Source: Lysobacteraceae bacterium (GTDB taxonomy: Bacteria; Pseudomonadota; Gammaproteobacteria; Xanthomonadales; Rhodanobacteraceae). From it: a DNA stretch of 8,134 nt. Position 1 is the stretch's first letter. Each line of letters starts with the position of its first letter. Below, one piece after another: positions 1 to 6,647 of this stretch. The position numbers and the translations under genes were made by a program. The notes beneath the pieces were generated by a model. That model made no database searches. It was not told the DNA's origin and saw only the letters and a program-made list of their open reading frames with translations. The DNA lies in assembly GCA_018971925.1 (NCBI GenBank), contig JAGWZT010000074.1:1-8134 (forward strand), read 5' to 3'.

Positions 1-886
1 GCCCTTGCCGGACATGGATCACCGGCCCCGGCACGCTGTCGCCGAAGGTCCAGGCCTGGTATTCGACACCGCTGGCGATCGAAACCGAAGCGTCGGTCGA
101 TTCGATGTTCACCTCGACGCTGTCGCCCGGCGTGAGCGGCGGCAGGCGCGCATCCCTCGCCTTCTGCACCGGCTCCGTCGAAGCCAGAGAGAGCGGAGAT
201 ACGGCAGCGGCAGCGGCGCCGGGCGTTGGTGGCCGCACGTTCAAACTGCTGTGCAAGCCCGCCACCAGGAAAAACACCAGCACGGCGATGCCGAACAACG
301 CGGGCCCTTGCACCCGCCAGGAAACCGGCCGCACCGCCGCGGGCAGGATGTCGCTGCGCAGCTCCGAAACCCGCCGCCAAGCTGGCCATGCCTTCTCGAT
401 ATAGAAGTCCAGGCTGTACGGACTCGGACCCGAACGGCTGTTGATCACCATCAGCGCGATGAACACCAGCACGTAAACGATGCCGGACCCCATGTTGGTG
501 GCCCCCACCGTGTACGGGCCACCGAAGCCTTCGGCCGTGCTCCACACCAGCAGACTGAACAATGCCCCCAGCACGTACACGGTCTTGCGGGCGAAACCCA
601 GCACCAGCGCCAACGCGAGCGCGGTCTCGACGATGCGCGTGAGCCACACGAACAGGTCGGCGTGCGGCGTGACCAGTGCGATCCAGGCGTTGAACCACCA
701 GGCCGACCACGCGGGCTGGCCCTGCGCGGCATTGTGCAGATAGCCGACGTAGTGGACCGCGAAACCCGAGGTCCAGGTGAACGCGGCGTTGGCCACCCAG
801 ATCAGACCGAAGGCGACCCGCAACGCGGTTCTCGTCATCGCCGGCCAGGCCTCGGAAAACGGCTCACGAACTTGCGCGTGGGGCAT
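1..886 (-). CDS. DoxX/DoxD-type membrane domain fused to cupredoxin (multicopper oxidase / NirK-like) domain, 3' partial
   Basis: The frame is open from the ATG at 886 to the window edge, giving 295 residues with no stop, so the C-terminus is missing. The ATG is chosen because GAGGAGAG (893-900) lies 6 nt upstream. Residues about 20-150 look like a DoxX/TQO-small-subunit (DoxD) four-helix membrane domain, with hydrophobic stretches near 22-38, 83-112 and 133-149 and the family-like segment AEGFGGPYTVGATNMGSG at 118-135. A further hydrophobic helix (195-212) is followed by an Ala/Pro-rich linker. From about residue 253 a cupredoxin fold begins, with YQAWTFGDSVPGPVIHVRQG at 276-295; this resembles the first beta-strands of copper nitrite reductases and other multicopper oxidases. 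The copper-binding His/Cys residues would lie beyond the edge, so activity cannot be judged. I infer a membrane-anchored, periplasm-facing copper protein possibly exchanging electrons with quinone through the DoxX part. Fusion seen; function inferred. Confidence 0.8.
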   Translation of the reverse strand, partial: MPHAQVREPFSEAWPAMTRTALRVAFGLIWVANAAFTWTSGFAVHYVGYLHNAAQGQPAWSAWWFNAWIALVTPHADLFVWLTRIVETALALALVLGFARKTVYVLGALFSLLVWSTAEGFGGPYTVGATNMGSGIVYVLVFIALMVINSRSGPSPYSLDFYIEKAWPAWRRVSELRSDILPAAVRPVSWRVQGPALFGIAVLVFFLVAGLHSSLNVRPPTPGAAAAAVSPLSLASTEPVQKARDARLPPLTPGDSVEVNIESTDASVSIASGVEYQAWTFGDSVPGPVIHVRQG

Positions 887-892
887 GTGGTG

Positions 893-900
893 CTCTCCTC
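893..900 (-). promoter_or_regulatory. Shine-Dalgarno of the DoxX-cupredoxin gene
   Basis: Read on the minus strand this is GAGGAGAG, 6 nt before the ATG at 886. It is a strong match to the anti-SD sequence and fixes the start of the gene. Upstream in the leader, the pentamer ATCAG occurs three times on the minus strand (plus-strand 917-921, 926-930, 937-941), with no known meaning. Confidence 0.75.
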
Positions 901-1016
901 GAAGGTCGGTCCACAGCTGATGTTGCTGATGGGTGACTGATCTGGTGTGGGTCCCGCATCCGGCACGATGCCGCGGCGTTCACACCGCCCAAGGTGTCGG
1001 CCGCGCGGACAGGCAT

Positions 1017-1046
1017 ATCTTAAGCACAGGGAGAAGCCCGCGTCAT
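1017..1046 (-). promoter_or_regulatory. weak candidate sigma70 promoter for the DoxX-cupredoxin gene
   Basis: On the minus strand ATGACG (1046-1041) and TAAGAT (1022-1017) are 18 bp apart, each matching four of six consensus positions. Initiation here would give a leader of roughly 120 nt before the ATG at 886. The match is modest, and apart from this and the tRNA promoter I see no further clear signal in the 887-1107 intergenic region. Treat as a candidate only. Confidence 0.25.
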
Positions 1047-1057
1047 GTCATGGCGCA

Positions 1058-1086
1058 TTGAGTGCCACCAAGGATCACGCTATAGT
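1058..1086 (+). promoter_or_regulatory. sigma70 promoter of tRNA-Val
   Basis: TTGAGT (1058-1063) and TATAGT (1081-1086) are separated by exactly 17 bp, the preferred spacing. The sequence just after the -10 box is GCGCGG, a GC-rich discriminator of the kind known from stringently controlled stable-RNA promoters. Transcription would begin near 1093, about 15 nt before the mature tRNA. A perfect palindrome CGCGCGATCGCGCG (1095-1108) occupies that leader and ends on the first tRNA base. Confidence 0.65.
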
Positions 1087-1107
1087 GCGCGGCTCGCGCG
1101 ATCGCGC

Positions 1108-1182
1108 GGGCAGTTAGCTCAGCGGTAGAGCACTACCTTGACATGGTAGGGGTCACAGGTTCGATCCCTGTACTGCCCACCA
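1108..1182 (+). tRNA. tRNA-Val (anticodon GAC)
   Basis: A complete cloverleaf can be drawn. The acceptor stem GGGCAGT (1108-1114) pairs with ACTGCCC (1172-1178). The D stem is GCTC (1117-1120) with GAGC (1128-1131). The anticodon stem CTACC/GGTAG encloses loop TTGACAT, putting anticodon GAC at 1140-1142, which reads the valine codon GUC. The T stem ACAGG/CCTGT encloses TTCGATC. The discriminator is A and the terminal CCA is encoded (1180-1182). All stems pair without mismatches. It is a single tRNA gene with its own promoter and terminator, not part of a visible tRNA cluster. Confidence 0.97.
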
Positions 1183-1204
1183 ATCCTGATGACGCCCGAA
1201 TCGG

Positions 1205-1229
1205 GCCGGCCCTGTCACCCGGCTTTTTT
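1205..1229 (+). terminator. Rho-independent terminator of tRNA-Val
   Basis: GCCGG (1205-1209) and CCGGC (1219-1223) form a GC-only stem around a 9-nt loop, followed directly by six T residues (1224-1229). It lies 23 nt after the tRNA CCA and before the end of the convergent oxidoreductase gene. A smaller hairpin GCCCG-AAT-CGGGC (1194-1206) precedes and slightly overlaps it. There is no T-run in the other orientation, so it should stop only plus-strand transcription. Confidence 0.65.
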
Positions 1230-1249
1230 GTGCGCGAGTGTCCCCGATT

Positions 1250-1268
1250 TGTCCCCGGATCCGGGACA
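1250..1268. repeat. short inverted repeat between tRNA terminator and FAD oxidoreductase stop
   Basis: TGTCCCCGGATCCGGGACA is a near-perfect palindrome lying just past the TGA of the minus-strand oxidoreductase gene. A second copy of TGTCCCC lies at 1239-1245, making a direct repeat. In the minus-strand transcript the hairpin follows the stop codon within a few nucleotides but is not followed by a U-tract. It may be an RNA 3'-end stabiliser or a weak terminator rather than an intrinsic terminator. Confidence 0.4.
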
Positions 1269-1272
1269 CGCT

Positions 1273-2697
1273 TCACGCAGAAGGCGCAGCCAGCACCTTG
1301 CCCGGATTCATGATGCCGTCCGGATCGAGCGCGACCTTGATCTTGTGCATCAGCGCCATCTCGACCGGATCCTTGTAACGCGGCAGCACGTCGCGCTTCA
1401 ACTGGCCGATGCCGTGCTCGGCGCTGATGGATCCGCCGGCGGCATGCACGCGGTCGTGCACCAGCGTGTAGACGTCTTCCTGACGCGCGAGCAGCTGCGC
1501 CTCCGTCCAGTCCTCGCCGCGCGCGACGTTGTAGTGCAGGTTGCCGTCGCCGAGGTGCCCGAAGATGACGTTGCGGATACCGGGAAACGCCGCCTGCAAC
1601 GCCGCGTTGGTGCCCCGCACGAATTCCGCCATCCGCGAAACGGGAATCGAAATGTCGTGCTTGATGCTCTTGCCGGTTTCCTTTTCCGCCATCGGAATGC
1701 TTTCGCGCAGGTGCCACAGTGCGTGGCTTTGCGCGAGCGATCCGGCGATCACCGCGTCCCGCACCTGACCGGCTTCGATCGCTTCGCCCACCACGACTTC
1801 GAAACGCTCGCGCGCGTGCGCTTCGGATTCGCTGTCCGACACTTCCATCAGCACGTACCACGGCAGCGTCGCCGATGGTCCGTCGAACGGCGGCCGCTGT
1901 TGCGGAAAACGTTGCGCAACAAGTTGCAGGCAATCGCCGGACATCAATTCGAAACCGGTCAGCGACGCGCCAAGTCCTGAGCGCGCGCGGCTCAATACGG
2001 CGACCGCCGCTTCGATCGATTCCACTGCCAACAATGCGGTACAGTGCGCGGCCGGCAGCGGATACAGCTTCAGCGTGGCCGCGGTGATCACGCCCAGCGT
2101 GCCTTCGCTGCCGACGAAGAGATCGCGCAGGTCGTAGCCGGTGTTGTCCTTGCGCAGTCCGCGCAAGCCGTGCCAGATGTCGCCCTGCGCCGTCACCACT
2201 TCGACGCCCAGCGCCAGTTCGCGCATGTTTCCGTAGCGCAGTACCTGGGTGCCGCCGGCATTGGTCGCGAGGTTGCCGCCGATGGTGCAACTGCCCTCGG
2301 CCGCGAGGCTCAGGGGAAACAGGCGCCCGGCGTCGCGCGCGGCCTGCTGCACCGCCTGCAAGATGCAGCCGGCTTCCGCTTCCATGGTGTCGTTATCGGT
2401 GTCGATGCCGCGGATGCGGTTCATTCGTTGCAACGACAGGATCACCGCGCGACCGGAATCGTCGGGCGTCGCGCCGCCACACAGGCCGGTATTGCCGCCC
2501 TGCGGGACGATCGGAACGCTCGCCTGCGCGCACAGACGCACGACCGTCGCAACCTCGTCGGTCGAACCCGGCCGCACCACCGCCAGCGCGTTGCCGTGAT
2601 AGCGCTCGCGCCAGTCCGTTGCGTACGCCTGCGCGTCCGCGCCGGTCAACACCTGAGCCGCGCCGACTGCCGCGCGCAAGGCTTCCAGACGATCCAT
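1273..2697 (-). CDS. FAD-linked oxidoreductase, GlcD / D-2-hydroxyglutarate dehydrogenase type
   Basis: The product has 474 residues, a usual length for single-domain D-2-hydroxyacid dehydrogenases of the VAO/PCMH flavoprotein family. The FAD-binding domain (about 35-215) carries PIVPQGGNTGLCGG (62-75) and IGGNLATNAGG (139-149), which contact the flavin pyrophosphate in this family, plus GYDLRDLFVGSEGTLGVIT near 187-205. The C-terminal substrate domain has GHLGDGNLHYN (380-390) and EHGIG (427-431). H381, H388, E427 and H428 correspond to the metal/substrate-binding set of D-2-hydroxyglutarate and D-lactate dehydrogenases. The C-terminus DPDGIMNPGK is also typical. The expected reaction is oxidation of a D-2-hydroxy acid to the 2-keto acid, with electrons passed to a carrier; the exact substrate cannot be read. 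The ATG at 2697 is preferred because GGAAGGA lies 8 nt upstream. An in-frame TTG at 2763 would add 22 residues unlike the family N-terminus. It lies 72 nt after the transporter gene, and its sugar-pathway role is unclear. Confidence 0.92.
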   Translation of the reverse strand: MDRLEALRAAVGAAQVLTGADAQAYATDWRERYHGNALAVVRPGSTDEVATVVRLCAQASVPIVPQGGNTGLCGGATPDDSGRAVILSLQRMNRIRGIDTDNDTMEAEAGCILQAVQQAARDAGRLFPLSLAAEGSCTIGGNLATNAGGTQVLRYGNMRELALGVEVVTAQGDIWHGLRGLRKDNTGYDLRDLFVGSEGTLGVITAATLKLYPLPAAHCTALLAVESIEAAVAVLSRARSGLGASLTGFELMSGDCLQLVAQRFPQQRPPFDGPSATLPWYVLMEVSDSESEAHARERFEVVVGEAIEAGQVRDAVIAGSLAQSHALWHLRESIPMAEKETGKSIKHDISIPVSRMAEFVRGTNAALQAAFPGIRNVIFGHLGDGNLHYNVARGEDWTEAQLLARQEDVYTLVHDRVHAAGGSISAEHGIGQLKRDVLPRYKDPVEMALMHKIKVALDPDGIMNPGKVLAAPSA

Positions 2698-2699
2698 GG

Positions 2700-2746
2700 G
2701 CCCTGTCCTTCCGGGAACAAGGTTGTCAGTGTAATCGGGACAGGGC
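2700..2746 (-). promoter_or_regulatory. inverted repeat covering the ribosome-binding site of the FAD oxidoreductase
   Basis: GCCCTGTCC (2700-2708) and its exact complement GGACAGGGC (2738-2746) are 9-bp arms around a 29-nt loop. In the minus-strand mRNA the second arm begins inside the Shine-Dalgarno GGAAGGA (2712-2706) and ends 2 nt before the ATG at 2697. If folded, it would hide part of the ribosome-binding site. This is seen in sequence; regulation is inferred, and the loop is long enough that the structure may be marginal. Confidence 0.45.
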
Positions 2747-2769
2747 ACCGCTTCGGGCTGCAAGCACGC

Positions 2770-4266
2770 TCACGAGCGCGCGGTTGCCGCCGAAGGTTCC
2801 TTCGCGGCTTGCGGCTCGCGCACGCGCAGCACGCACAATCCCGCAGCAAAGAGACTGAGGCCGCCCAGCACCAGCGCGTACAGCGGCTGACCGTGGAAGA
2901 ACCCTTTCAGCAGCACGCCCAGTACGCTGGCGGCCAGCAGTTGCGGAATCACGATGAAGAAATTGAAGATGCCCATGTACACGCCCATCTTCGCGGCGGG
3001 CAGGTTGTCCGACAGCAGCGCGTAGGGCAACGACAGGATCGACGCCCACGCGAAACCCACGCCGACCATCGACAGCAGCAGCCAGTGCGGATCGCGGATC
3101 AACGCGAACGAGATCAGCCCTGCGCCACCCAATGCCACGTTCACGAGATGGCTCACGCGCAGGCCCCACGCACGCGCCATCCATGGAATCACGATCGCCG
3201 CCAGCGCGGCGAACCCGTTGTAGGCGGCGAACAGCACGCCGACCCAGTTCGCACCCGCGTTGTAGGCGGCCGAATGCGGATCGGTGGCGCCGAACTGGAC
3301 CTGCGTGACTGCGGGCGTGGTGTAGATCCACATCGCGAACAACGCGAACCACGAAAAGAATTGCACCCACGCGAGACGCCGCATCGCTTCAGGCATGCCG
3401 TACAGGTCGGCCATCACCTGGTGCAGCGTGCCGCCGCCGCGCGCGAACGACAGCCACCCGAACAACAGCCCGGCGGCGATCAGCATTCCGGCCAGCAGGT
3501 ACAGATCGCGCATCAGCGAGAAACGCACGATCGCGATCAGCAACAGCACGCCGATGGCGCCGACCAGCAGGCCGAAGCGCCAGGCGCGTTGCATGTTCGC
3601 GGGCGCGGTTTCCTCCACCGGATTCTCGAACGCCCGCAGCGTCTCCGGCGGATACTCGCGCGTCGTCACGATGGTCCACAGCACCGAACCCAGCAGCACC
3701 ACGCCGCCGGCATAGAACGCGTACTTCACGGTGTCGGGAACCGTGCCGTCGGGCGCAGTGTTCGCCACGCCGGCATGCGCCAGCAGGTACGGCAGCATCG
3801 ACGCCACCACCGCGCCGATGCCGATGAAGAAACTCTGCATCGCGTAGCCCTTCGCGCGCTGTTGCGTCGGCAACTGGTCGCCGACGAAGGCTCGGAACGG
3901 TTCCATCGCGATGTTGAACGAGGCGTCCATCACCCACAACAGGCCCGCCGCGATCCACAGCAGCGGCGCGTCCGGCATCGCGAACAACGCCAGCGTCGCC
4001 AGCACCGCACCGATCAGGAAATACGGACGGCGCCGGCCGAGCCGGCCCCAGGTGCGATCGGACCAATGGCCGATCAGCGGCTGCACGATCAATCCCGTCA
4101 GCGGCGCGGCAATCCACAATGCAGGAATGTCGCCCACGTCGGCGCCCAACGTCTGGAAAATCCGGCTGACGTTGGCGTTCTGCAGCGCAAACCCGAACTG
4201 GATGCCGAGGAATCCGAAACACATGTTCCAGATCTGCCAGAACGACAGTGAGGGTTTGCGATTCAT
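2770..4266 (-). CDS. MFS sugar transporter, SLC45 / GPH-like (probable alpha-glucoside or maltose importer)
   Basis: This 498-residue, very hydrophobic protein has about 12 membrane segments. Diagnostic features are GHWSDRTWGRLGRRRPY (66-82), the cytoplasmic loop 2-3 motif with the RRRP signature shared by plant sucrose carriers, SLC45 and bacterial GPH-like transporters. MGVYMGIFNFFIVIPQ (427-442) near the tenth or eleventh helix is also characteristic of SLC45-type proteins. A hydrophilic central loop lies near 203-228. These carriers are usually sugar:cation or sugar:proton symporters of the inner membrane. The start ATG at 4266 overlaps the upstream glycosidase stop as ATGA (4266-4263). 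No convincing Shine-Dalgarno precedes it, so translation probably depends on coupling. Standing behind two exported glycosidase genes, it most likely imports the glucose or maltose-type products they release. Family is clear; substrate is inferred from neighbours. Confidence 0.9.
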   Translation of the reverse strand: MNRKPSLSFWQIWNMCFGFLGIQFGFALQNANVSRIFQTLGADVGDIPALWIAAPLTGLIVQPLIGHWSDRTWGRLGRRRPYFLIGAVLATLALFAMPDAPLLWIAAGLLWVMDASFNIAMEPFRAFVGDQLPTQQRAKGYAMQSFFIGIGAVVASMLPYLLAHAGVANTAPDGTVPDTVKYAFYAGGVVLLGSVLWTIVTTREYPPETLRAFENPVEETAPANMQRAWRFGLLVGAIGVLLLIAIVRFSLMRDLYLLAGMLIAAGLLFGWLSFARGGGTLHQVMADLYGMPEAMRRLAWVQFFSWFALFAMWIYTTPAVTQVQFGATDPHSAAYNAGANWVGVLFAAYNGFAALAAIVIPWMARAWGLRVSHLVNVALGGAGLISFALIRDPHWLLLSMVGVGFAWASILSLPYALLSDNLPAAKMGVYMGIFNFFIVIPQLLAASVLGVLLKGFFHGQPLYALVLGGLSLFAAGLCVLRVREPQAAKEPSAATARS

Positions 4267-6647
4267 GGCTTGGGTGTTTGGACTGGCAGTGGCGCGACGT
4301 GCAACGCGCCGATCTTCGCGTCGTTCAACGGACCTTCACTGCCACCCGCGCCGCCTGTGTAGTGCGCGAAATTCCCGAGATCGCTCATGTTGAAGCCCTG
4401 CTCCAGGGCAAACGTGCAGTGCGCGCCGGCCTTCGCGCCGAATGCCGCAGACGTGGATAGTTGTTCGCCGATGCTGTGCGGCATCACCACGGGAACGACT
4501 TGTTTCGGAGAACCTACGCAAGCGATCGCAAGCCGTTTCACCGCCGCGGTGACGCCGGTGTTGATGGGGCCGTGGTCGTTCACGTAGTCCAGCCATACGC
4601 GGAAGCTTCCGCCAGCCGATGCCGTCCACGTGCGCGGCCACGCGCCAGTCACCGCCGCCTCGTCACCGGCGCACGTTGCCGGGCTTGGCAGTGATTCGAT
4701 GCCGTGTTCGTCGATGCGCATCAGGCGGAAACACTGGCGCGTGCCGGAGCCCTCTATTCCGTTCGCGCCGAGCGTAGCCTGCGCAGAAGGCAAAGTCGAA
4801 GCGCTCATGGTTGCCCTTCGACTTCGTGCCTTCGGCGCTACGCTCAGAGCCTGCCCCGGACCTGATCCGGGGGCAAGCGGCGGGGGTGGTAGCATCCACG
4901 TCGTCCCGGGTTTGCCGAAACGTTTTCCGTCCACGTAAAGCACGTCGCGACCGCTGTCCGCGCGCACGCGCCACGTATCTCCGTCGCGCATGACGCGCGG
5001 TGCGGTCGGCGTAGATGGCGCATACAATGGCGCATCCATGCGCAGCGGTAACGCCAGAACCTCGATCGCCTTCAAGGTGACGACGGTGTTCTTGCCATCG
5101 TGCCCCACCTTGTCCGCGACCAGCAGGTTCCCGTCGATGTGCCGGGGACGCTTCAGCGTGATCTTCCGATCAGGCAGCTGCAACGTGATCACGTCGCGCT
5201 CCCCGAACAGCATCGGCACCAGCGACGTGGGCAACTTCGGTTCGAGCTTGCCGTCTTCGGTCAGCCCGAACACCCCTTCCGTCACCATGTCGAGGTAACC
5301 CGCGACCGACCACAACTGGCGCGGCGAGTCCACCACGGGGCCGCTGAGCTTGCCTTCATCGACGTGCGTCGACTGCGTGAGCAGCGCGTAATTCTCCATG
5401 TTGGAACCGGCCAGCGCGGCGCCGCGCATGATCGATTCGATTTCGAATGCGATCAGCCTTGGATCATCGACCTCGCGCGCCGCACGCAGCGCGTAGGCAC
5501 TGACGAACGGCCAGATTGCACGATTGTGGTAGATCGGCTGGTCGGCGCGCTCGGGCCAGATCACTGGGCTACCCGCCGGCCACGCGGGATAGTGCGCCAG
5601 CGAGGAACGCGCGCGCTCCGCATCGGCGACGCCGCTGGTGGTCGCGAGCGACAGGCCCAGCAGGTCGTAGGCTTCCACCGGCAAGCCGTCGCCGCCGATG
5701 TAGCTCATGTACATACCGCGATCGGCGCGCCAGAAATGCGCGTTGATCGCCCGTTTCAACGCATCGGCTTGCGAGCGGTACGTCGCGGCACGCGCATCGC
5801 CACGCTGCGTCGCCATGCGCGCGGCCAGCCGCAACGCCTCGTAGTGCAGCACGTTGGTGGACAGTGCGAACGATTGCGCGATGAACACCACGTTGTCTTT
5901 CGTCCATTCCGGATAGCTCTGCTCACGCCAATCGAGGAACGAAGTTTCGCCGCGATACAAACCCATGCCCGTGTCGAAGGCGTATTCGCGATCCTGCGCC
6001 AACGTGTCGTTCAACGACTGCCAGACCTTGTCGGCAAACGCTTTGTCATCGAGCAGATGCCGCGCGCCGAGGAACCACACCACGCGGTCGGTGCTGATCG
6101 GCCAGCTTCCGCCCGAGCCGGTGTCCTGCATCGGGTACAGGCCTTGCTGTACGTCTTTCGCGCGTACATCGGACAGCTTGAACAACAAGCCGTTGCGCGA
6201 GCGCGCCGTGTCGAAGCGCCACAAACCCAGATCGACCGAGTAGGAAAGATCGCGCGTCCACACGTAATGCCACTTCTCGCCGGTCTCGAAGCAATGGCAC
6301 GGAATCGGCTGGCCGTGGTCGAACGCATCATCGCGGATTGCGCTCACCGAATCCTGCTTCAGGTCGTCCTGCGCCATCGCGAACAAACCGTCGAACAGCG
6401 GACTGGCCGTGCGCACGTCCCAACTGCCTGTGGGCACGTTTCGTTCGCCGGACTGACCGTGCAGCACGTAGCCGCCATGGGATGATGTCGTGACGGCCAC
6501 GCGTTTGCCTTGCCATTCGAGGCTGTCGTGCCATACCGGCGTTGCAGCGGCAGTGCTGCCGGCCAGCAACAGGGCAGCGAGCGCGATCAAGGCGGCGCCG
6601 TCCCGATGCGCAGGTCGGCGGGCGTACCTGCGGGCACCTTCACCCAC
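4263..6647 (-). CDS. exported six-hairpin glycosidase with C-terminal accessory domain
   Basis: With the GTG start at 6647 the protein has 794 residues. An Arg-rich N-terminus (RRYARRPAHRDG), hydrophobic core (AALIALAALLLAG) and STAAA near residue 35 form a plausible signal peptide. The body (about 70-455) resembles the (alpha/alpha)6 six-hairpin glycosidase superfamily (glycogen debranching GDE_C, GH15, GH63-like): HYVWTRDLSYSVDLGLWRF (127-145), SFLDWREQSYPEWTKDN (236-252), HNRAIWPFVSAYALR (374-388) and DSPRQLWSVAGYLDMV (440-455). Catalytic acids cannot be assigned by eye. A beta-rich stretch (about 460-585) is followed by an unusual linker (about 587-630) and a C-terminal domain (635-785) with four cysteines. 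Start choice is uncertain: the TTG at 6590 overlaps the GH31 stop as TTGA but gives a signal peptide without positive charge; another TTG is at 6683. The gene sits between GH31 and the transporter. I infer periplasmic or surface alpha-glucan trimming. Confidence 0.8.
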   Translation of the reverse strand: MGEGARRYARRPAHRDGAALIALAALLLAGSTAAATPVWHDSLEWQGKRVAVTTSSHGGYVLHGQSGERNVPTGSWDVRTASPLFDGLFAMAQDDLKQDSVSAIRDDAFDHGQPIPCHCFETGEKWHYVWTRDLSYSVDLGLWRFDTARSRNGLLFKLSDVRAKDVQQGLYPMQDTGSGGSWPISTDRVVWFLGARHLLDDKAFADKVWQSLNDTLAQDREYAFDTGMGLYRGETSFLDWREQSYPEWTKDNVVFIAQSFALSTNVLHYEALRLAARMATQRGDARAATYRSQADALKRAINAHFWRADRGMYMSYIGGDGLPVEAYDLLGLSLATTSGVADAERARSSLAHYPAWPAGSPVIWPERADQPIYHNRAIWPFVSAYALRAAREVDDPRLIAFEIESIMRGAALAGSNMENYALLTQSTHVDEGKLSGPVVDSPRQLWSVAGYLDMVTEGVFGLTEDGKLEPKLPTSLVPMLFGERDVITLQLPDRKITLKRPRHIDGNLLVADKVGHDGKNTVVTLKAIEVLALPLRMDAPLYAPSTPTAPRVMRDGDTWRVRADSGRDVLYVDGKRFGKPGTTWMLPPPPLAPGSGPGQALSVAPKARSRRATMSASTLPSAQATLGANGIEGSGTRQCFRLMRIDEHGIESLPSPATCAGDEAAVTGAWPRTWTASAGGSFRVWLDYVNDHGPINTGVTAAVKRLAIACVGSPKQVVPVVMPHSIGEQLSTSAAFGAKAGAHCTFALEQGFNMSDLGNFAHYTGGAGGSEGPLNDAKIGALHVAPLPVQTPKP
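4770..4875. repeat. composite palindromic element inside the glycosidase gene
   Basis: Two hairpins lie side by side. The larger has arms GAGCGTAGC (4770-4778) with GCTACGCTC (4837-4845), GAAGGCA (4786-4792) with TGCCTTC (4827-4833), and AAGTCGAAG (4793-4801) with CTTCGACTT (4816-4824). That is 25 bp of perfect pairing broken by two small asymmetric loops, with a 14-nt terminal loop. The smaller is TGCCCCGGA (4852-4860) with TCCGGGGGCA (4866-4875), paired except for one bulged G, around a CCTGA loop. Read through on the minus strand it encodes about 36 residues rich in Pro, Ser, Ala, Gly and Arg. It has the form of a dispersed palindromic (REP/RPE-like) repeat, but only one copy is in the window, so its repeat nature is inferred. 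Confidence 0.65.

Noticed and set aside
5..940. Plus-strand open frame of 311 codons opposite the DoxX-cupredoxin gene
   Set aside because: It is an antisense shadow rich in Arg, Gln and His. The minus strand encodes recognisable membrane helices and a cupredoxin start with a good ribosome-binding site.
982..997. ACACC/GGTGT inverted repeat upstream of the DoxX-cupredoxin gene as an operator
   Set aside because: Arms are only 5 bp and do not match a regulator site I can name; likely chance in GC-rich DNA.
1133..2290. Minus-strand open frame of 385 codons ending in GSTGIEPVTPTMSR
   Set aside because: Its C-terminus is the antisense translation of the tRNA-Val gene (a recurrent false annotation), and the rest is an alternative frame of the FAD oxidoreductase with Arg-rich, non-protein-like composition.
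2044..4251. Plus-strand open frame of 735 codons opposite the oxidoreductase and the transporter
   Set aside because: Composition is dominated by Arg, Gln and His, as expected for the complement of a GC-rich membrane protein gene. It has no recognisable domain, and the two minus-strand genes explain the region fully.
4770..4875. Hairpins read as a transcription terminator or the end of a truncated glycosidase
   Set aside because: No T-run follows on either strand, and the frame continues through to a Cys-containing domain that appears to belong to the same protein.
5100..6485. Plus-strand open frame of 461 codons opposite the six-hairpin glycosidase
   Set aside because: No domain or ribosome-binding signal. 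It mirrors the real coding frame, whose third-codon GC bias keeps antisense frames open.
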